Source: Gammaproteobacteria bacterium (lineage in GTDB: Bacteria; Pseudomonadota; Gammaproteobacteria; CAIRSR01). Taken from it: 45,362 bases of DNA. Location of the stretch: positions 1 to 45,362 of the forward strand of contig CAUYTY010000144.1 of assembly GCA_963575655.1 (NCBI GenBank), written 5' to 3'. How positions within the stretch are numbered: position 1 is the first letter of the stretch; every line of letters begins with the position of its first letter. Under the pieces are notes generated by a model. That model did no database searches. It worked only from the letters and a program-made list of their open reading frames with translations, and had not been told where the DNA came from. This document shows, one piece after another, positions 42,894 to 45,362 of the stretch. A program made the translations under genes and the position numbers.

Positions 42894-43313
42894 TAGACAT
42901 CAATAGCTTATTGTTCGTAACCTTCTCAACGGCGGTTGTGGTTCAGTTTCTACGGGGACAGTACGTAGGCCCAGTGACAACTCTAATGGAGCAAGCATTG
43001 CGAAGCCTGTTTTTTGTAGTGTCGAGCCCCCCTAAGTAGACCTCCAATCCTGTCATTGCTTACCTTACCATGTTGCTGCGCTTTGCCAAATTGATTACCG
43101 AGAATTTTCCTGCCGTCGTCACCCACTCTTGGCTTATTTCCTCGCGATGCGAATCAAACGCAATCGCGCCCCCCCCAGGGAAAGTGGGCGTCTCGCCCAC
43201 TCTTATGCGGCCAAGATGGCCACGCTCCCAAAAGGATCTAAACGATTATCGCCAGATTTGCAGCTTTACGCCTTTTTATCTACTACCGGTAATTCCTGAA
43301 GGTCAACCGACCA

Positions 43314-44849
43314 ATGTCGATTTGGTTTCAAATTCTGCTCATCTTCCTACTCATATTGCTCAATGGCTTCTTTGCCATGTCCGAGCTTTCGCTGATGTTG
43401 GCGCGCAAAGTGCGCCTCGAGAGCATGGCCAAGAATGGCAGCCGCGGTGCCAGAACGGCGCTAATTCTAGCGGCGAAACCCGCCCGTTTTCTGTCCACGG
43501 TGCAAGCCGGAATCACTATCGTGGGAATCTATACCGGGGCCATTTCCGGGGACGCCCTGGCCGAACAGGCGGGACACTGGCTTGCCTCCGAGGTACCGGC
43601 ACTAGAGCATCTAGCCGTACCTCTAATGCTGACTGTGGTAATCGCAACGGTTGGCTACCTGTCACTGGTTAGCGAACTGGTGCCCAAACAGCTTGCCATC
43701 GCCAACCCCGAGGCCATCGCAATCGCCGTAGCTTGGCCGATGCGCGTGCTGTCGGTAGTAGCCGCCCCTATGGTGTGGCTGTTGGAGACGTCCATTCACC
43801 TGGTACTGCGGCTGATCGGCCGCCATGATGCAACGCCGCAGAGCGTTACCGAGGAGGAAGTACGGGCCTCCATTGCAGAAGGGGCGCGCTCGGGAGCGCT
43901 CAAACCCGCAGAGGGAGACATGATGGCAGGGGTCATGCGCCTCGCCGATCGGCGAGTACGATCCTTTATGACACCACGACCGAATATCCACTGGCTGAAT
44001 ATCGATGACGATCCTCAGACAGTGCTGCGCAAGTTGCGAGAGAGTGGCTATTCCCGACTTCCGGTCGCCAGGGGGGACCTGGACGAACTGCTAGGGATCG
44101 TACAGGCCAAAGATCTCTTTAATCAGATTCTGGAAGGTCGCCCTTTGGATATCCATGCGGCGTTGCACGGGGCCGTAGTAATTCATGACAACAGCCCAGC
44201 ACTGGGGGTATTGGAGATGTTGCGTAGCTCCCCCTTGCATTTGGCAGTAGTAGTGAACGAGTACGGCAGCGTCCAAGGCATCATTACCGCTACCGACATC
44301 CTTCAAGCCATCGTAGGCAACCTAGCCAAGCCCGATAAAGCGCCTTACCCGGAAACGATCCAAAGCAAGGATGGGAATTGGCTAATAGATGGTAACCTGG
44401 CCTTCGACATAGCCCAAGATCTGATAGGGATCAAGGATCTACCCTCCAGCGAGGGGAAGTACACCACCGTAGCCGGTTTTGTCCTTGCTCACTTAGATCA
44501 CATCCCTACCGCTGGAGAATATTTCGACTGGGAGCACTATCGCTTTCAGGTTCTCGATATGGATGGCCTGCGCATCAATAAGTTATCAATATCAAATCAT
44601 AACAACCAAACAATGCACGAGGAACAGAGAAATACACCCGGTAATCTCGATGCTACGGAATTCTCGGTCACTCTGGGCGATAACCATGGACGAATACGAC
44701 AACATCCGAGACATCATCACCGCCATCGACATCCTCCAAACCATCGTGGACAGTCAAACCAAGTCCGACGTGGAACCAAGTTTGGGAGCGATTCGTTGAA
44801 AGTGCTAGACCTGGCAGTTGGATGGTCAGTAAGCGCTACATCACCATGA
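43314..44849 (+). CDS. CNNM/CBS transporter-like protein (CorC/HlyC family) with scrambled 3' end
   Basis: The open frame has 511 codons. Residues 1-190 are a CNNM (DUF21) membrane domain (FLLILLNGFFAMSELSLMLARK, STVQAGITIVGIYTGA, SELVPKQLAI). Two CBS domains follow (about 215-335, with RSFMTPR and VVVNEYGSVQGIITATDIL), then a CorC_HlyC domain ending about residue 424 (FQVLDMDGLRINKLSIS). The family is linked to Mg/Co or other cation export. The last 85 residues (His/Arg-rich) are not part of any such protein: they come from reading a duplicated CBS segment out of frame. The normal protein would end near 44600. The first 270 bp upstream (43040-43313) hold no gene. Confidence 0.9.
   Translation: MSIWFQILLIFLLILLNGFFAMSELSLMLARKVRLESMAKNGSRGARTALILAAKPARFLSTVQAGITIVGIYTGAISGDALAEQAGHWLASEVPALEHLAVPLMLTVVIATVGYLSLVSELVPKQLAIANPEAIAIAVAWPMRVLSVVAAPMVWLLETSIHLVLRLIGRHDATPQSVTEEEVRASIAEGARSGALKPAEGDMMAGVMRLADRRVRSFMTPRPNIHWLNIDDDPQTVLRKLRESGYSRLPVARGDLDELLGIVQAKDLFNQILEGRPLDIHAALHGAVVIHDNSPALGVLEMLRSSPLHLAVVVNEYGSVQGIITATDILQAIVGNLAKPDKAPYPETIQSKDGNWLIDGNLAFDIAQDLIGIKDLPSSEGKYTTVAGFVLAHLDHIPTAGEYFDWEHYRFQVLDMDGLRINKLSISNHNNQTMHEEQRNTPGNLDATEFSVTLGDNHGRIRQHPRHHHRHRHPPNHRGQSNQVRRGTKFGSDSLKVLDLAVGWSVSATSP
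44635..44799 (+). pseudogene. Out-of-frame duplicated CBS-domain fragment
   Basis: In the +1 frame relative to the gene it overlaps, this stretch reads MLRNSRSLWAITMDEYDNIR followed by DIITAIDILQTIVD. It aligns with the second CBS domain of the same gene (MLRSSPLHLAVVVNEYGSVQ, then GIITATDILQAIVG). It is clearly diverged, so it comes from a related paralogue or an old duplication, joined to this gene in the wrong frame. Confidence 0.8.
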
Positions 44850-44958
44850 TAAATAATCTGCCAACAGCCCGAATAGTCATAAAAATGTAACATTAACCTG
44901 CTGTAATAGCCCTCTATTAGTAAGAAACTTGTATCCCTTTTAGCGCGTAGGGTGAAGA

Positions 44959-45312
44959 GTGAGCGACCACATCCATCATGTCCCCGGCCGGTTGCGGGTA
45001 CGTAATCCGGCTCTAAAAAATAATGCAGAGCGGTTCAAGTCAGTGGAGGAAAGTCTGGCGGGAATGACCGGTATTCAAGCCCTGCGGTTGAACTCTCTGA
45101 CCGGAAGTATCGTGGTCAATTACGATATTCACCATATTGACGGAGCCGCTATCCTCATGCGGCTCAAGGAACACCGCCATGTAGACCATCACTTGGAGAT
45201 GAACGAGCCTCTTCCGGTTCCAGAAGAATGGTCGTGGGGTAGCCTTGCCGTCAATGCTGGCCAAATCGTCGGCAAGGCTGTCCTGGGCACCCTCCTAGAA
45301 AAAGCCTTTCTA
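44959..45312 (+). pseudogene. Second HMA-like protein gene, interrupted by IS630-type copy 3
   Basis: About 118 codons from GTG 44959 (AGGG about 5 nt upstream) to the insertion at TA 45311-45312. It starts VSDHIHHVPGRLRVRNPALK, with the same PGRLR(L/V) motif as the first HMA-like gene, then LNSLTGSIVVNYDIHHIDGA. A hydrophobic part begins at the end (VNAGQIVGKAVLGTLLEKAF). It lacks a CxxC metal site. Whether the gene resumes beyond the element cannot be seen. Between it and the preceding gene (44850-44958) lies only a short spacer. Confidence 0.82.
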
Positions 45313-45362
45313 CTAACCTGCGCGTTGGTTAGGGGACAAGCAAGTAAAAATAATCTATTATT
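45313..45362 (+). mobile_element. IS630-family element, copy 3 (left end only, window edge)
   Basis: The first 50 bp match the left end of copy 1 exactly, including the terminal repeat and AAGCAAGTAAAAATAATCTA. It is preceded by TA (45311-45312). The rest lies outside the window. Confidence 0.93.

Larger units (their letters stand above)
41417..43039 (+). pseudogene. HMA-like (HMA_2 type) protein gene, interrupted by IS630-type copy 2
   Basis: The frame runs 41417-41749, is broken by the insertion element (41750-42893) plus one duplicated TA, and resumes at 42896-43039. Joining the parts gives 158 residues with no stop. The first 75 residues form a ferredoxin-like fold with THSSPGRLRLKVP and SHTASILVHH, like metal-associated (HMA) domains but without the CxxC metal site. 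The second part contains two hydrophobic helices (INSLLFVTFSTAVVVQFLRG, and LRSLFFVV). As it stands, translation would stop inside the element after 142 residues. It is preceded by the DUF5132-like gene. Confidence 0.88.

Noticed and set aside
43070-43672. A 200-codon frame upstream of and overlapping the CNNM/CBS gene
   Set aside because: Most of it is the shifted reading of the CNNM domain, and the upstream part has no motif or ribosome site.
1-45362. tRNA or rRNA genes
   Set aside because: No cloverleaf with a GGTTCGAATCC-type T arm or rRNA core motif was found on either strand by eye; a tRNA scan would be needed to be certain.

Overview
The window looks like a bacterial chromosome segment from a gammaproteobacterium. 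The main support is the gene content and order: ubiG followed by a Gph/MupP-type phosphatase, rsfS and tmk, hrcA-grpE-dnaK-dnaJ, nadK, a TamA-like Omp85 protein, and a sigma-32-type heat-shock promoter. The species cannot be named from the sequence. The genome is clearly rich in small repeats and insertion sequences.

Layout. 1-5.4 kb: the end of an unidentified gene, a cold-shock gene with a strong terminator, an overlapping adenosyltransferase/TamA pair, a repeat-filled spacer with a small HicB-like ORF, then ubiG and the phosphatase. 5.8-7.2 kb: an intact 1406-bp IS4-type element with 6-bp target duplications. 7.8-12.8 kb: a chemoreceptor fused to a PilZ domain, a MoxR-type ATPase, rsfS and tmk. 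13-22.5 kb: a minus-strand chemosensory cluster in transcription order STAS protein, cheY, cheA, chemoreceptor, cheW, cheW, chemoreceptor. The last receptor carries four 39-residue tandem HAMP-like units where its paralogue has one. No cheR or cheB is in view.

22.8-30.2 kb: a DUF302 protein, then a nested mobile-element block. A second IS4-type copy with its own TCAGAA duplication has been broken by an IS1-type remnant and holds an intact 1144-bp IS630-type element. A small receiver protein and a large hybrid histidine kinase follow. 30.2-32.5 kb: divergent apbE and a CaCA exchanger, ending at a very strong bidirectional terminator. 32.5-38 kb: hrcA-grpE-dnaK-dnaJ on the minus strand, with a sigma-32-like promoter just before dnaK. 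38.2-40.2 kb: nadK and a SCO-like copper protein.

40.3-45.4 kb is the most accessory-looking region: a KfrA-like regulator behind an 11-bp inverted repeat, a small DUF5132-like membrane protein, an HMA-like protein gene, a CNNM/CBS (CorC/HlyC) transporter-like gene with a scrambled 3' end, and a second HMA-like gene. Both HMA-like genes are interrupted by the same IS630-type element. Removing the insert from the first restores one continuous 158-residue frame.

Three families of short non-coding repeats recur between the genes. Two have clear target-site duplications (6-bp TAnnTA and 3-bp ATT), and one of these carries a terminator-like hairpin. One copy sits inside another repeat whose unoccupied relative is also in the window, which dates the insertion events relative to each other.
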